Assembly: GCF_003259845.1 (NCBI RefSeq)
Contig: NZ_QLMJ01000002.1
Span: forward strand, 310,001 to 374,000
DNA: 64,000 nucleotides
DNA from: Actinoplanes lutulentus
GTDB taxonomy: Bacteria; Actinomycetota; Actinomycetes; Mycobacteriales; Micromonosporaceae
Direction of reading: 5' to 3'
Shown here: positions 43,214 to 52,283 of the stretch, in pieces
Layout: each line of letters starts with the position of its first letter
How positions within the stretch are numbered: position 1 is the first letter of the stretch
The notes under the pieces: model-generated
Databases searched by the model: none
What the model saw: only the letters and a program-made list of their open reading frames with translations
What the model was told of the DNA's origin: nothing
Translations under genes and position numbers: made by a program

Positions 43214-44680
43214 ATGGACCAGGAGATCAGTGCCGTGCGGCACCACATCGGTGGGACCTGGACCTCCAGTGTCAACGGGCGCGTCTTCGAGAAGCTCGAC
43301 CCGTGGACCGGCGGGGTCTTCGCATCCGTGGCGGCCGGCGACGCCGACGACGCGGTTGCGGCGGTGTCCGCCGCTGCGACGGCCTTCGACACCTGGGCGG
43401 CCGGTCTGCCCGGCGTACGCCAGGAGATCTTTCTGCGGGCCGCGTCGATCTTGGATGCCCGGCGTTCCGAGATGCGGCGCCTGCTGGCCTCGGAGACCGG
43501 CTGCGGCGTCACCTTCGCCGACATCCAGCTGGACTTCTGCGTCAACCTGCTCCGGCAGGCGGCCGGGCTGGCCTACGCGCCGTCCGGGCAGATCATCCCC
43601 TCCGACCTGGACGGCACCCGCGCGCTCGCGATGCGCCGTCCGGTCGGGGTGGTCGCCGCGATCGCCCCGTGGAATGCGTCCCTCGTCCTCGCCGGCCGGG
43701 CCGTCGTCGCGCCGATCGCGGTCGGCAACACCGTGGTGCTCAAGCCATCCGAGGAAGCGCCGTACACCGGCGGTGCCTTCTGGGCCGAACTGCTCGCCGA
43801 GGCCGGCCTGCCCGCCGGCGTGCTCAACGTGGTCACCCACGCGCCCGGCGAGGCCGGCGTGATCGCCGAGACCCTGATCGCCGACCCCCGGGTACGCCGG
43901 ATCAGCTTCACCGGCTCCACCGTCACCGGCCGCCGCCTCGCCGAACTCGCCGGCCGCCACCTGAAACGCGCCGTCCTCCAGCTCGGCGGCCACAACCCGC
44001 TGCTGGTGCTCGCCGACGCCGACCTGGACTACGCCGTCGACGCGGCGGTGTACGGCGCGTTCGTGCACAGCGGGCAGACCTGCATGTGCGCCCGCCGGAT
44101 CATCGTGGACCGGGCGATCAGCGACGAGTTCACCGCACGGTTCGTCGCGCGGGCCGCCGCGTTGCCGACCGGAGACCCCGCCGACCCGGCCACCGTGATC
44201 GGACCGGTGATCAACGAGTGGGCGCTGTCGCTGCTCACCCGCCGCGTCACCGAGGCCGTCGATCTCGGCGCCGTGCTGCTGACCGGTGGCGTGCCGTCCG
44301 GCCGCTGCTTCCCGCCGACCGTCCTGTCCGGGGTGCCCGACACGGCGGAGCTGGCCTTCGACGAGACCTTCGGCCCGGTCGTCATGATCGAAGAGGTCTC
44401 CTCGGCCGACGAGGCGGTGAGCAGGGCGAACGCCTCAGCTTTCGGCCTGACCGCGGGCGTGATCACCGGCGACGCGTATCGAGGGCTGGACCTGGCGCGG
44501 CGCTTGCAGGCCGGCATAGTCCACATCAACGACCAGCCGGTCAACGACGAACCCCAGATGCCCTTCGGCGGGGTGAAGGACAGCGGAGCCGGCAGATTCG
44601 GCATCGGCTTCGCGGCGGAGGAGTTCACCGAAGCCCAGTGGCTGACAGCCCGCCAATCCCCCCGCCCGTTCCCTTTCTAA
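43214..44680 (+). CDS. Aldehyde dehydrogenase family protein
   Basis: A 488-residue aldehyde dehydrogenase with the catalytic Cys in VHSGQTCMCARR, Glu in LQLGGHNPLLVL and cofactor loop FTGSTVTGRRL. It shares IVHINDQPVNDEPQMPFGGVKDSG and an aromatic xPF C-terminus with the enzyme at 40685, so the two are paralogues. ATG 43214 starts the family homology, though no clear ribosome site is present. It is divergent from the IclR gene. Confidence 0.92.
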   Translation: MDQEISAVRHHIGGTWTSSVNGRVFEKLDPWTGGVFASVAAGDADDAVAAVSAAATAFDTWAAGLPGVRQEIFLRAASILDARRSEMRRLLASETGCGVTFADIQLDFCVNLLRQAAGLAYAPSGQIIPSDLDGTRALAMRRPVGVVAAIAPWNASLVLAGRAVVAPIAVGNTVVLKPSEEAPYTGGAFWAELLAEAGLPAGVLNVVTHAPGEAGVIAETLIADPRVRRISFTGSTVTGRRLAELAGRHLKRAVLQLGGHNPLLVLADADLDYAVDAAVYGAFVHSGQTCMCARRIIVDRAISDEFTARFVARAAALPTGDPADPATVIGPVINEWALSLLTRRVTEAVDLGAVLLTGGVPSGRCFPPTVLSGVPDTAELAFDETFGPVVMIEEVSSADEAVSRANASAFGLTAGVITGDAYRGLDLARRLQAGIVHINDQPVNDEPQMPFGGVKDSGAGRFGIGFAAEEFTEAQWLTARQSPRPFPF

Positions 44681-44725
44681 CCACCACCACCTGCTAGCCC
44701 GCCTGCCCGCCCGTCCTTTCCGTGG

Positions 44726-44752
44726 CTGAGCTACGGCTTGCGGGCCCGCAAG
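44726..44752. repeat. Half palindromic element next to a 16-bp palindrome
   Basis: CTGAGCTACGGCT (44726-44738) is identical to the right arm of element B near 14.3 kb. It runs into the perfect palindrome CTTGCGGGCCCGCAAG (44737-44752). Confidence 0.6.
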
Positions 44753-44941
44753 GCTTCCCGGGGCTGATCTTGTGAGGTTGTGCCGGGCCGGCAACCACAA
44801 GGTCACAAGATCTGTGCGCGACGGGTTGCCGACGCGTTCATGCGGCCCGGCGTTCATGCGGCCCGGCGTTCATGCGGCCCGGGGGTCAGCGCTCTTGGCA
44901 AGCTGCGGCCCTATGAGGGCCAGGCTTGCCGAGATTCGGGT

Positions 44942-44995
44942 GAGCCGTCGCTCAGGTAGGTCATCAGCGCCGATGACCTACCTGAGCGACGGCTC
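44942..44995. repeat. Perfect 24-bp stem hairpin of the GAGCCGT element family
   Basis: Arms 44942-44965 and 44972-44995 are exact complements around an AGCGCC loop. The arm begins GAGCCGTCGCTCAGG and ends GGTCATC, which aligns with the arms of the elements at 14194 and 14257. There is no T-run, and it lies some 260 bases past the nearest stop, so a simple terminator role is doubtful. Confidence 0.85.
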
Positions 44996-45218
44996 GCGTG
45001 GCGACGCTGAGCTGTTGTGGCCGGACAGGCTGGCGGGCGCTGCCGGAGAGCGGGCGCGGATCGGTGTGCGCTCTGAGTCGACACGTTCGCTCTGGGGTTT
45101 GAGGGGTAGGGGACGGCGGGGCTGGCGGTGGTGGGCGCCGGGGGGAGGGGCCGCAGGTGGCGGAGTGGCACTTGAGGTGGTTGATGCGGTTGGGGAGGCC
45201 GTTCGGCGTACCCAAGGT

Positions 45219-45842
45219 TTAGAGGATGGTGAAGTTTGTTGGTAGCGGTGAGCGGCCGGTCAGGGCGCGGAGGACCGCGGGGCCGTCGCCCACGGTGACC
45301 GCTGTGCGGGCCGCGAGCGCTGCTGTCTCGGACAGGGTGTCGTGGTCGAAAGTGATCGGCGTGCCGGAAGCCTCGGACGCGTCGGAGGCGTGGATGACCA
45401 GCTCGAAGGTGCGGGTGGGGATCCAGTCGGCTACGCGCATGCCGCCTGCCGCTGTCGCGATCAGATCATCGTCGCCGGCTTGGGCCAGGGCTGCGGTGGC
45501 CCGGCCCACGAAGCCGCTGATCGCGTCTGCCGGACGTTCGCCCAGTGCTCTGCCGGTCTCGCGGGCATCGGCGGTTGACGCTGTGTGGGCGGCCGCCACC
45601 ACCGTTGCCGGCGCGCGGCGGGCCGTGGCGAAGTAGAACTCCGGGGCCGGGACCACCAGCGCCGGGGCCTGCTGGGCCAGAGCCTCGGGCACCTGGCGCA
45701 ACGCCGAACTGACCGTGTGGCCGAGCAGGTCCCGCAGCGTCCACTCGCCCAGGCCCGGACCGTCCAGGCGGTCCGGCGGGATCCGGGAGACCAGGTCGGC
45801 GAACGCGATCGCGGCGGAACGGTAGGTGCGGCGGTAGTCCAT
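45219..45842 (-). CDS. Maleylpyruvate-isomerase N-terminal (DinB-like) domain protein
   Basis: A 207-residue protein of the mycothiol-dependent maleylpyruvate isomerase / TIGR03086-like group. It has the metal-site pattern GEWTLRDLLGHTVSSALRQ near residue 32 and a second His in TFELVIHASDAS. Such proteins are four-helix bundles that bind a metal and often act as thiol-dependent transferases using mycothiol; the reaction here is unknown. The start is ATG 45842. Confidence 0.8.
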   Translation of the reverse strand: MDYRRTYRSAAIAFADLVSRIPPDRLDGPGLGEWTLRDLLGHTVSSALRQVPEALAQQAPALVVPAPEFYFATARRAPATVVAAAHTASTADARETGRALGERPADAISGFVGRATAALAQAGDDDLIATAAGGMRVADWIPTRTFELVIHASDASEASGTPITFDHDTLSETAALAARTAVTVGDGPAVLRALTGRSPLPTNFTIL

Positions 45843-45899
45843 GTCACCAACCTGCCATGTGCGGGCCCGGGCGGCGAGCCGCCGCCGTAACCTGCGCTG

Positions 45900-46496
45900 G
45901 TGCTGCTACCCGTGCCGGACGGCGACTATCAGGCGTACCTCTTCGACTGCGACGGAACGATCACCGACTCGATGCCGGCGCACTATGTCGCCTGGCAGGC
46001 GGCGCTCGCCGAGTGGGGATGCGTGTTCCCGGAGGATCTGTTCTACGCGTGGGGCGGGCGGCCGGTCGCGGACATCGTGGCGTCGCTCAACGCCGATCAG
46101 GGTCTGAGCATGCCGGTTCATCAGGTCGCCGAGCGGCAGGAAGAGCTGTTCCGGGCCGGGCTGCCGGGCATCACCGGCGTACCGGGCGTGCTGGAGCACA
46201 TCGAGGACGCGTACGGCCGGCTGCCGATCGGCGTGGTCTCCGGCAGCACCCGGCTCGCCGTCACCGCTTCGCTGGAGGCGCTCGGGCTGCTCGACCGGTT
46301 CGAGACGCTGGTCTGCGCGGGAGAATACGCGCGGCCCAAGCCGTTTCCGGACGCGTACCTGCTCGGGGCGTCGCTGCTCGGCGTCGATCCCGGCCGGTGC
46401 CTCGCCTTCGAGGACACCGAGCTGGGTGTTCAAGCCGCTGTCGCCGCCGGGATGACCGCGGTGCGCGTACCGCCGCCGTGGGAACGCGGTTTGTGA
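45900..46496 (+). CDS. HAD-family phosphatase (beta-phosphoglucomutase-like)
   Basis: A 198-residue haloacid dehalogenase-superfamily hydrolase. Motif I is FDCDGTITDS, motif II VSGSTR, motif III K in ARPKPFPDAYL and motif IV FEDTELGVQAA. The helical cap between motifs I and II marks subfamily IA, related to beta-phosphoglucomutases and sugar phosphatases. The GTG start at 45900 is likely. It lies 57 bases from the divergent DinB-like gene. Confidence 0.9.
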   Translation: MLLPVPDGDYQAYLFDCDGTITDSMPAHYVAWQAALAEWGCVFPEDLFYAWGGRPVADIVASLNADQGLSMPVHQVAERQEELFRAGLPGITGVPGVLEHIEDAYGRLPIGVVSGSTRLAVTASLEALGLLDRFETLVCAGEYARPKPFPDAYLLGASLLGVDPGRCLAFEDTELGVQAAVAAGMTAVRVPPPWERGL

Positions 46497-46517
46497 CGGT
46501 TATCTATCGTGGGTGGC

Positions 46518-46973
46518 ATGCTGACGGCGGAGAGAACGGGCTTCTGGCGCTCGCGATACACCCTGCTCCTCGACGGAGCTCAGGTGACCACCTGGGACTC
46601 CAGCGTGTGGCGAAGCGGCGGTTCCTTCACCCTTCAAGACCAGACCTTTTCGGTACGCGCTAACGGCTGGGGCACGAAGTACACGATGACCGACGGCTCC
46701 GGTGCCGTGGTCGCCGAGGCCGCGAAGGTGAACCGGAAGAACTGGACCGTCGCGGCCGGCGGGCGGACGTTCGACTTCCAGCGGACCTCGGTCTGGCGTA
46801 ACGACCAGCAGATGCTGCACAACGGCATGCCGGTCGGCACGATTCGCAAGACCAGCAGCTGGACCGGCAACCTGGAAGCCGACCTGCCCGGCCTGGACCT
46901 GCCCGTTCAGATCTTCGTCCTCGGCGTGCTGATCGCCGTGGCCGAGGCGGCGGCGGCCGCGGCGGCGGCCTGA
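46518..46973 (+). CDS. Hypothetical protein with LURP/tubby-like repeat pattern
   Basis: A 151-residue beta-rich protein with repeated Trp-centred strands (TTWDSSVWRSGGSF, FSVRANGWGTKY, FDFQRTSVWRNDQQML) and a hydrophobic C-terminal stretch VQIFVLGVLIAVAEA followed by an Ala run. The pattern recalls the LURP-one/tubby C-terminal fold seen in bacterial phospholipid-scramblase-like proteins, where the last hydrophobic helix threads the barrel. That is a weak assignment. Start ATG 46518, or GTG 46509. Confidence 0.65.
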   Translation: MLTAERTGFWRSRYTLLLDGAQVTTWDSSVWRSGGSFTLQDQTFSVRANGWGTKYTMTDGSGAVVAEAAKVNRKNWTVAAGGRTFDFQRTSVWRNDQQMLHNGMPVGTIRKTSSWTGNLEADLPGLDLPVQIFVLGVLIAVAEAAAAAAAA

Positions 46974-47038
46974 CAGTTGCGGGATCCCTTCGGTGACCGG
47001 CAGCCTGATCATGGGTGCCGCCCACCGATGGAGGAAGT

Positions 47039-47653
47039 ATGACCGGTTTCGACAGCATTCCGCCGACCACGCTCGCTGACGTGCTCGACCGTTCGCGGGT
47101 GATGGACATCGGCATCCGGCCGCTCTGGACGCCGGTGCCGCGGATCGCCGGCCCGGCGTTCACCGTGAGCTGCCCGCCCGGCGACAACCTGATGCTGCAC
47201 GCCGCCATTTATCGGGCCGCGCCGGGCTCGGTGGTCGTCGTGCAGTCCGGCGATCTGGACTATGCCCTGGCCGGCGGAAACGTCTGCGCGGTGGCGCATC
47301 GGCGGGGCATCGCGGGGTTCGTCCTCGACGGCCTGATCCGCGATCTCGGTGAGGTACGGGAGATCGGGTTCCCGGTGTTCGCCCGGGGCGTCATCCCGAT
47401 CCCGGGCACGAAGTCCGAGCTGGGCACCCACGGCCGTGACGTGGTGTGCGGCGGTGTCGTGGTCGGCAACGGTGATGTGGTGGTGGCCGACGAGGAGGGT
47501 GTCGTGGTGGTACCGCGGGACCGGTCCTCCGAGGTGCTGGCGGCCGCGCAGGCGAAACTCGCCAAGGAAGAGGCGGAAACCCTCGACGACTGGCAGGAGT
47601 CCCACCGGGCCCGCATCGAGAAGGCCCTCGCCGGCCACGGCTTCACAGGCTAG
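47039..47653 (+). CDS. RraA-family aldolase/decarboxylase
   Basis: A 204-residue protein of the RraA/HMG-aldolase family. It has GDNLMLHAAIYRAAPGSVVVV, the metal-site motif GGNVCAVAHRRGIAGFVLDGLIRDLGE (Arg and Asp), and VVCGGVVVGNGDVVVADEEGVVVVP. Members of this group without the RNase E-binding role are usually class II pyruvate aldolases or oxaloacetate decarboxylases. ATG 47039 follows GGAGGA, a strong site; the frame extends only slightly upstream. Confidence 0.88.
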   Translation: MTGFDSIPPTTLADVLDRSRVMDIGIRPLWTPVPRIAGPAFTVSCPPGDNLMLHAAIYRAAPGSVVVVQSGDLDYALAGGNVCAVAHRRGIAGFVLDGLIRDLGEVREIGFPVFARGVIPIPGTKSELGTHGRDVVCGGVVVGNGDVVVADEEGVVVVPRDRSSEVLAAAQAKLAKEEAETLDDWQESHRARIEKALAGHGFTG

Positions 47654-47654
47654 C

Positions 47655-47676
47655 GAACCCGAAATCGACACACTCG
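47655..47676 (-). repeat. GTGTCGAGTTCGGGTGCG-type repeat, copy 4
   Basis: On the minus strand this reads GTGTGTCGATTTCGGGTTCG, close to the three copies at 13.8-14.5 kb. It begins just past the RraA stop. Confidence 0.4.
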
Positions 47677-47807
47677 CTCGGGCCGGCGCGATCTTGGGCC
47701 GCTGTTCCCGTCGGGGTGTGGTTCGGGGACCACGATCGCCGCGGGAGGGCTGCGGCGGAGAGGCGATCAAGACCTGGCGTCCGCTGTTTGCGGGATTTCA
47801 ACCAACC

Positions 47808-47860
47808 AGCTGGCTCTCACTGCTGTCTCAAGGGTGGCGAGGCAGCAGTGAGAGCCAGCT
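47808..47860. terminator. Bidirectional hairpin between convergent genes
   Basis: Perfect 18-bp arms (47808-47825 and 47843-47860) enclose a 17-base loop, between the stop of the RraA gene and the stop of the convergent putA. The position fits a shared terminator, although no T-run follows. Confidence 0.65.
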
Positions 47861-47886
47861 AGCAAGATTGGCCCGGGAAGATCTGC

Positions 47887-50800
47887 TCAGAGGACTTCGG
47901 CGGCCAGGGTGAGCGGGTTGCCGAAGCGGTGGGCGGTGATGCTGACCGCCTGCTCGCGGAGGAACGGGAGCAGTTCGACCTGGCCGGATTCGGTCACCGG
48001 GCCGGACCAGACAGCGAGATCGGGACGGCCGCCGGTCGCGTCGGTCAGTGAGGTCAGCGCGGTCAGGGCGGTCGCTGGTCCGGCGATCAGGCGCACCCGG
48101 CCGGCGCTGACGCCTGCTGCGAACGTGGCGTCATCTTCGACCACAGCCGCCGGCACGAGGACTGCCAGCGATGCCGGCAGCGGTGATGCCGTCGACACCC
48201 GCATGTCGGAGCCGGCGAGCGTGCCCGCCGCGAGGACCCGCACCAGGTCGGCGATCGAGCCGCCCGCGGCCAGCCGGACCGTCACCGGGCACGGGAGGTA
48301 CCGCAGCACGTTGCGCTCGGCGGACAGGCCGGACACGTCGGACGGCGACAGCGCGGACAGCGCGAACGCCGCGTCACTGCGGACGGCCCGCTCAAGCCGC
48401 GCGGCATCCTCGGCCTGCGGAGCGGAAGCATCGGACGACGCGGCGGCCAGCAGCGCCCGCACCCCGGCGTGGGTCACCGCGGCCGTGGCTGACGACTCGC
48501 GGGACTCCCAGCCGGTCAGCCCGACCAGGTAGTTCGGGCCGCCGGCCTTGGTGCCGGCGCCCACCGCGGACTTCTTCCAGCCGCCGAACGGCTGGCGGCG
48601 CACGATCGCGCCGGTGATGCCGCGGTTCACGTAGAGGTTGCCGGCCTGAACCCGGTCCAGCCACGTGCGGATCTCATCGGCGTCCAGCGAGTGCAGGCCG
48701 GACGTCAGGCCGTAGTCCACCTCGTTGACCAGCTCGATCGCCTCGTCGAGGCTGTCGGCCGTCATGATGCCGAGGATCGGGCCGAAGTACTCGGTGCGGT
48801 GATATGCCGACCCGCGCCGCACACCGTCGCGGACGCCCGGGCTCCACAGCTTGCCCGAGTCGTCCAGCGAACGCGGGGCCAGAAGCCACTTCTCGCCCTG
48901 TCCCAGAACGGTCAGACCATCAAGCAGCTTTCCGGCGGCCGGCTCGACCAGCGGGCCGACCTGACTACGCGGATCGGCGGGGTACCCGACCTCCAGCGAC
49001 GACACCGCGTCCAGCAGCTGCGTCCGGAACCGGTCCGACCGGGCGACACTGCCCACCAGCACGACCAGCGACGCGGCCGAACACTTCTGGCCGGCGTGAC
49101 CGAAAGCGGACGACACCACGTCCTTCACGGCGAGGTCCAGGTCGGCGCTCGGCGTGACGATGATGGCGTTCTTGCCGCTGGTCTCGGCGAGCAGCGGCAG
49201 GTCGGTACGGAACGAGCGGAACAGCTCGGCCGTCTCGTACGCACCGGTCAGGATCACCCGGTCGACGAGCGGGTGCGCGATCAGCGAGCGGCCCAGCTCG
49301 TTCTCCTCGACCTGGAGCAGGGTGACCAGGTCGGGGTCGGCTCCGGCGGCGCCGAGCGCGTCGCGGATGACACCGGCCAGCACGGTGCCACAGCGTTCGG
49401 CCGGTCCGGCCGGCTTGAGCACCACCGAGGAACCGGCGGCGAGGGCGGCGAGCACCGAGCCGGCCGGGATGGCGACCGGGAAGTTCCACGGCGGCGTGAC
49501 CAGGGTGAGCCGGGCCGGCACCGGGACGGCGCCGTCGGTGTCGGTCAGCGCGGCCGAGAGCTCGGCGTAGTAGTGCGCGAAGTCGACGGCCTCGGAGATC
49601 TCCGGGTCGGCCTGGTCGGCGGTCTTGCCGGCCTCGGCGGCCATCACTTCGAGGAACGTGTAGCGGTGGGCTTCGAGCGCCTCACCGATCTGGTGGAGCA
49701 CGGCCCGGCGGTCGGCGCCACCCCAGGAAGCGGCGGCGGCCTTCTCCATCGCGGCGTCGAGGTGCGCCTGGTCGCTGATCCGCGGCAGGTCGAGGCCCAG
49801 CTGCGACGACGCGGACTGCGCCAGAACCGCGCGGACCCGGGTTCGGTTGTCCGCCACGGCCGGGTCGGTGTCCGCGGTGTTGGCGAACAGGCCGGGCTCG
49901 GATCGCGGCACGGCGGCATAGCGGTCGGCGACCCGGTGGGGCTCCGGAACAACACCGTCGAGGTCGGCCAGGGAGGCCAGGAACCGCTGCTCCTCCCGGG
50001 CGAACAGCGCCGACGACGTGTGCAGCTCGAACACCGCCGACATGAAGTTGTCCGAGCTCGCGCCCTCCTCCAGCCGCCGGATGAGATACGCGATCGCCAC
50101 GTCGAACTGCTCCGGGCGTACCACGGGGGTGTAGAGCAACAACCCACCGACCTCGCGCCGGACCGCCTCGGCTTGGCCTTCGGCCATGCCGAGCAACATC
50201 TCGAACTCGATCCCGGCGCGCACGTCACGCTTTCCTGCCAGGACCCAGGCGTACGCGACATCGAACAGGTTGTGACCGGCCACGCCGAGCCGGACGTTGG
50301 TGATCCGGTCGGGGTGCAGCGCGTAGTCGAGGACTCGCTTGTAGTTGGTGTCGGTCGCCTGCTTGCTGTCGCAGGTGGCGACCGGCCAGCCGTGCAGTTC
50401 CGACTCGACCCGCTCCATCGGCAGGTTCGCGCCCTTGACCAGGCGCACCTTGATCCCGGCGCCGCCACGCTCGCGCCGCGCGGCCGACCACTCCTGCAGG
50501 CGGATCATCGCGCTGAGAGCGTCCGGCAGGTAGGCCTGCAGCACGATGCCGGCTTCGAGCTTGAGCAGCTCGGGGCGGTCCAGGAGCTTGGTGAAGACCG
50601 CGATCGTGAGGTCGAGGTCCTTGTACTCCTCCATGTCGAGGTTCACGAACTTGCCGGTGTCGGCGGCGAGCGTGAAGAGCGGGGTCAGCTCCTCGACGAT
50701 GTCGGCGACCGACTCCTCGAAGGCCCACGGGTTGTGCGGGGCGACCGTCGACGACACCTTGATCGACACGTAGTCGACGTCCGGGCGGGCGAGCAGGCGC

Positions 50801-51273
50801 TCGGTGCTCTTGAGCCGCTGGGCGGCCTCGCCGCGGCCGAGGACGGCCTCGCCGAGCAGGTTCACGTTGAGCCGGACGTCGCGCTTCTTGATCCGGGCGA
50901 TCGCCTTGCCGAGGCGGGCGTCGGACGCGTCGACGATCAGGTGGCCGACCATGTGCCGCAGCGCGCGCCGGGCGATCGGTACGACCACGCCGGGCATGAT
51001 CGGGGCGAAGAAGCCGCCCGCGCGTACCGCGGCCCGCAGGTGCAGCGGCAGGAACGCCGGGACGTCGGCGGCGAGCGAGCGCAGGGCGCGGGCGCTGACC
51101 CGCAGGTCCTCCGGCCGGATCACACCGTCGACGAAGCCGACCGTGAACGCGAGGCCCTTGGGGTCGCGCAGCACGCCGGCGAGCTGGGCTGCCGAGCCGC
51201 CGACGCGAACGTCCGCGGCCTCGCGCAGCCAGCGCCGTACCAGGGCGATCGTCTCTTCGGCGATCTCAGACAT
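47887..51273 (-). CDS. putA: Bifunctional proline dehydrogenase / glutamate-semialdehyde dehydrogenase PutA
   Basis: A 1128-residue enzyme that oxidises proline to glutamate in two steps. The N-terminal half is the FAD-dependent proline dehydrogenase barrel (YVSIKVSST, FVNLDMEEYKD, GIVLQAYLPDAL, KVRLVKGAN). The C-terminal half is the aldehyde dehydrogenase (TPPWNFPVAIP, ETSGKNAIIVTPSADLD, catalytic Cys in GHAGQKCSAAS). It has no N-terminal ribbon-helix-helix, so it is not an autoregulatory PutA; the divergent LysR protein is the likely regulator. Length and domain order are normal for actinobacteria. The start is ATG 51273. Confidence 0.96.
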   Translation of the reverse strand: MSEIAEETIALVRRWLREAADVRVGGSAAQLAGVLRDPKGLAFTVGFVDGVIRPEDLRVSARALRSLAADVPAFLPLHLRAAVRAGGFFAPIMPGVVVPIARRALRHMVGHLIVDASDARLGKAIARIKKRDVRLNVNLLGEAVLGRGEAAQRLKSTERLLARPDVDYVSIKVSSTVAPHNPWAFEESVADIVEELTPLFTLAADTGKFVNLDMEEYKDLDLTIAVFTKLLDRPELLKLEAGIVLQAYLPDALSAMIRLQEWSAARRERGGAGIKVRLVKGANLPMERVESELHGWPVATCDSKQATDTNYKRVLDYALHPDRITNVRLGVAGHNLFDVAYAWVLAGKRDVRAGIEFEMLLGMAEGQAEAVRREVGGLLLYTPVVRPEQFDVAIAYLIRRLEEGASSDNFMSAVFELHTSSALFAREEQRFLASLADLDGVVPEPHRVADRYAAVPRSEPGLFANTADTDPAVADNRTRVRAVLAQSASSQLGLDLPRISDQAHLDAAMEKAAAASWGGADRRAVLHQIGEALEAHRYTFLEVMAAEAGKTADQADPEISEAVDFAHYYAELSAALTDTDGAVPVPARLTLVTPPWNFPVAIPAGSVLAALAAGSSVVLKPAGPAERCGTVLAGVIRDALGAAGADPDLVTLLQVEENELGRSLIAHPLVDRVILTGAYETAELFRSFRTDLPLLAETSGKNAIIVTPSADLDLAVKDVVSSAFGHAGQKCSAASLVVLVGSVARSDRFRTQLLDAVSSLEVGYPADPRSQVGPLVEPAAGKLLDGLTVLGQGEKWLLAPRSLDDSGKLWSPGVRDGVRRGSAYHRTEYFGPILGIMTADSLDEAIELVNEVDYGLTSGLHSLDADEIRTWLDRVQAGNLYVNRGITGAIVRRQPFGGWKKSAVGAGTKAGGPNYLVGLTGWESRESSATAAVTHAGVRALLAAASSDASAPQAEDAARLERAVRSDAAFALSALSPSDVSGLSAERNVLRYLPCPVTVRLAAGGSIADLVRVLAAGTLAGSDMRVSTASPLPASLAVLVPAAVVEDDATFAAGVSAGRVRLIAGPATALTALTSLTDATGGRPDLAVWSGPVTESGQVELLPFLREQAVSITAHRFGNPLTLAAEVL

Positions 51274-51327
51274 CGGGATGCTCCTTCCGGTTTCGGCAAC
51301 AGTGTGGGTCCGCGCATCCGGTTAGGA

Positions 51328-51354
51328 AAAGCGATGCTTTATGAGCGATGTTCT
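51328..51354. promoter_or_regulatory. Candidate LysR-type operator between putA and its regulator
   Basis: A palindrome AAAGC-GAT-GCTTT (51328-51340) overlaps a direct repeat AGCGATG at 51330 and 51344, fourteen bases apart. It lies about 55 bases upstream of putA and 24 bases upstream of the LysR start, in the only less GC-rich stretch of the divergent region. Confidence 0.45.
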
Positions 51355-51377
51355 TAAGTTGGGCTAAAGTATCGGCG

Positions 51378-52283
51378 GTGTTGGAGATCCGTCGTCTGAT
51401 CCTGCTCCGCGAACTCGCCGTCCGGGGCACGATCGCCGCGGTCGCCGAGGCGCTGAACTTCACCTCGTCCGCCGTGTCGCAGCAGCTCAGCCTGCTGGAG
51501 AAGGAGACCGGCACCCAGCTGCTGCGCAAATCCGGCCGGCGGGTGCAGCTCACTCCGCAGGCCGAGGTCCTGGTCGCCTCGGTGGGCGAGATCCTGGACA
51601 CGCTGGAACGCGCCGAGGCCCGGTTGCAGGCCGCCGCGACCCGGGTCACCGGACGGGTCCGGGTCGCGGTCTTCCAGTCGGCGGCGCTCGCGTTCATGCC
51701 GGCCACCCTGCGGGCCATGGCGCTGCGCTTTCCCGACGTCCGCGTCGAGATGGTCCAGCGCGAACCCGAGGAAGCGCTGCGCGAGACCTGGGCGCGCGAC
51801 TTCGACATGGTCATCGCAGAGCAATACCCGGCTCACGCCGCTCCGCACCATCCTGGCCTTGATCGGCGTGATTTGACCACCGATGCGATCCGGCTGGCGC
51901 TCCCGGATCCGGCGGTTTCGCTGCACGAGGTGGACTCGCTGCACCAGGCCCGGCACATGCCGTGGGTGATGGAACCGCGCGGCGCGGCGTCCCGGCACTT
52001 CGCCGAGCAGCTGTGCCGGCGGGCCGGTTTCGAGCCGGACGTGCGGTACGAGACGGCCGACCTTCAGGCCCACATGCGTCTCGTCGAGTCCGGCAACGCG
52101 GTGGCGCTGATCCCGGACCTGGTGTGGGCCGGACGGGAGACGTCCTGCCGGCTGCTCGACCTGGACGGCCTGCCGCGGCGGACGATCTTCACGGCTCAGC
52201 GGGTCGCCGGGGCGGCCTCACCCGCGGCGAGGGCCCTGCGGGAGGCCCTCGCCGAGGCGGTTCAGCCTCCGCAGGGCGCGTAG
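51378..52283 (+). CDS. LysR-family regulator, probably of putA
   Basis: A 301-residue LysR-type regulator. The winged helix lies at about 1-60 (GTIAAVAEALNFTSSAVSQQLSLLEKETG) and the periplasmic-binding-like effector domain at about 88-290. GTG 51378 aligns with the usual family start (LEIRRLILLRELAVRG); the open frame to 51348 is less likely. Its divergent position next to putA suggests proline-responsive control. Its last 22 bases overlap the convergent hydrolase gene. Confidence 0.9.
   Translation: MLEIRRLILLRELAVRGTIAAVAEALNFTSSAVSQQLSLLEKETGTQLLRKSGRRVQLTPQAEVLVASVGEILDTLERAEARLQAAATRVTGRVRVAVFQSAALAFMPATLRAMALRFPDVRVEMVQREPEEALRETWARDFDMVIAEQYPAHAAPHHPGLDRRDLTTDAIRLALPDPAVSLHEVDSLHQARHMPWVMEPRGAASRHFAEQLCRRAGFEPDVRYETADLQAHMRLVESGNAVALIPDLVWAGRETSCRLLDLDGLPRRTIFTAQRVAGAASPAARALREALAEAVQPPQGA

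Larger units (their letters stand above)
44681..45218. other. 540-bp gap with palindromic elements
   Basis: No credible gene. Two repeat elements (44726-44752 and the perfect hairpin at 44942-44995) match those near 14.2 kb. GCGTTCATGCGGCCCG is repeated directly at about 44837-44880. Confidence 0.55.
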
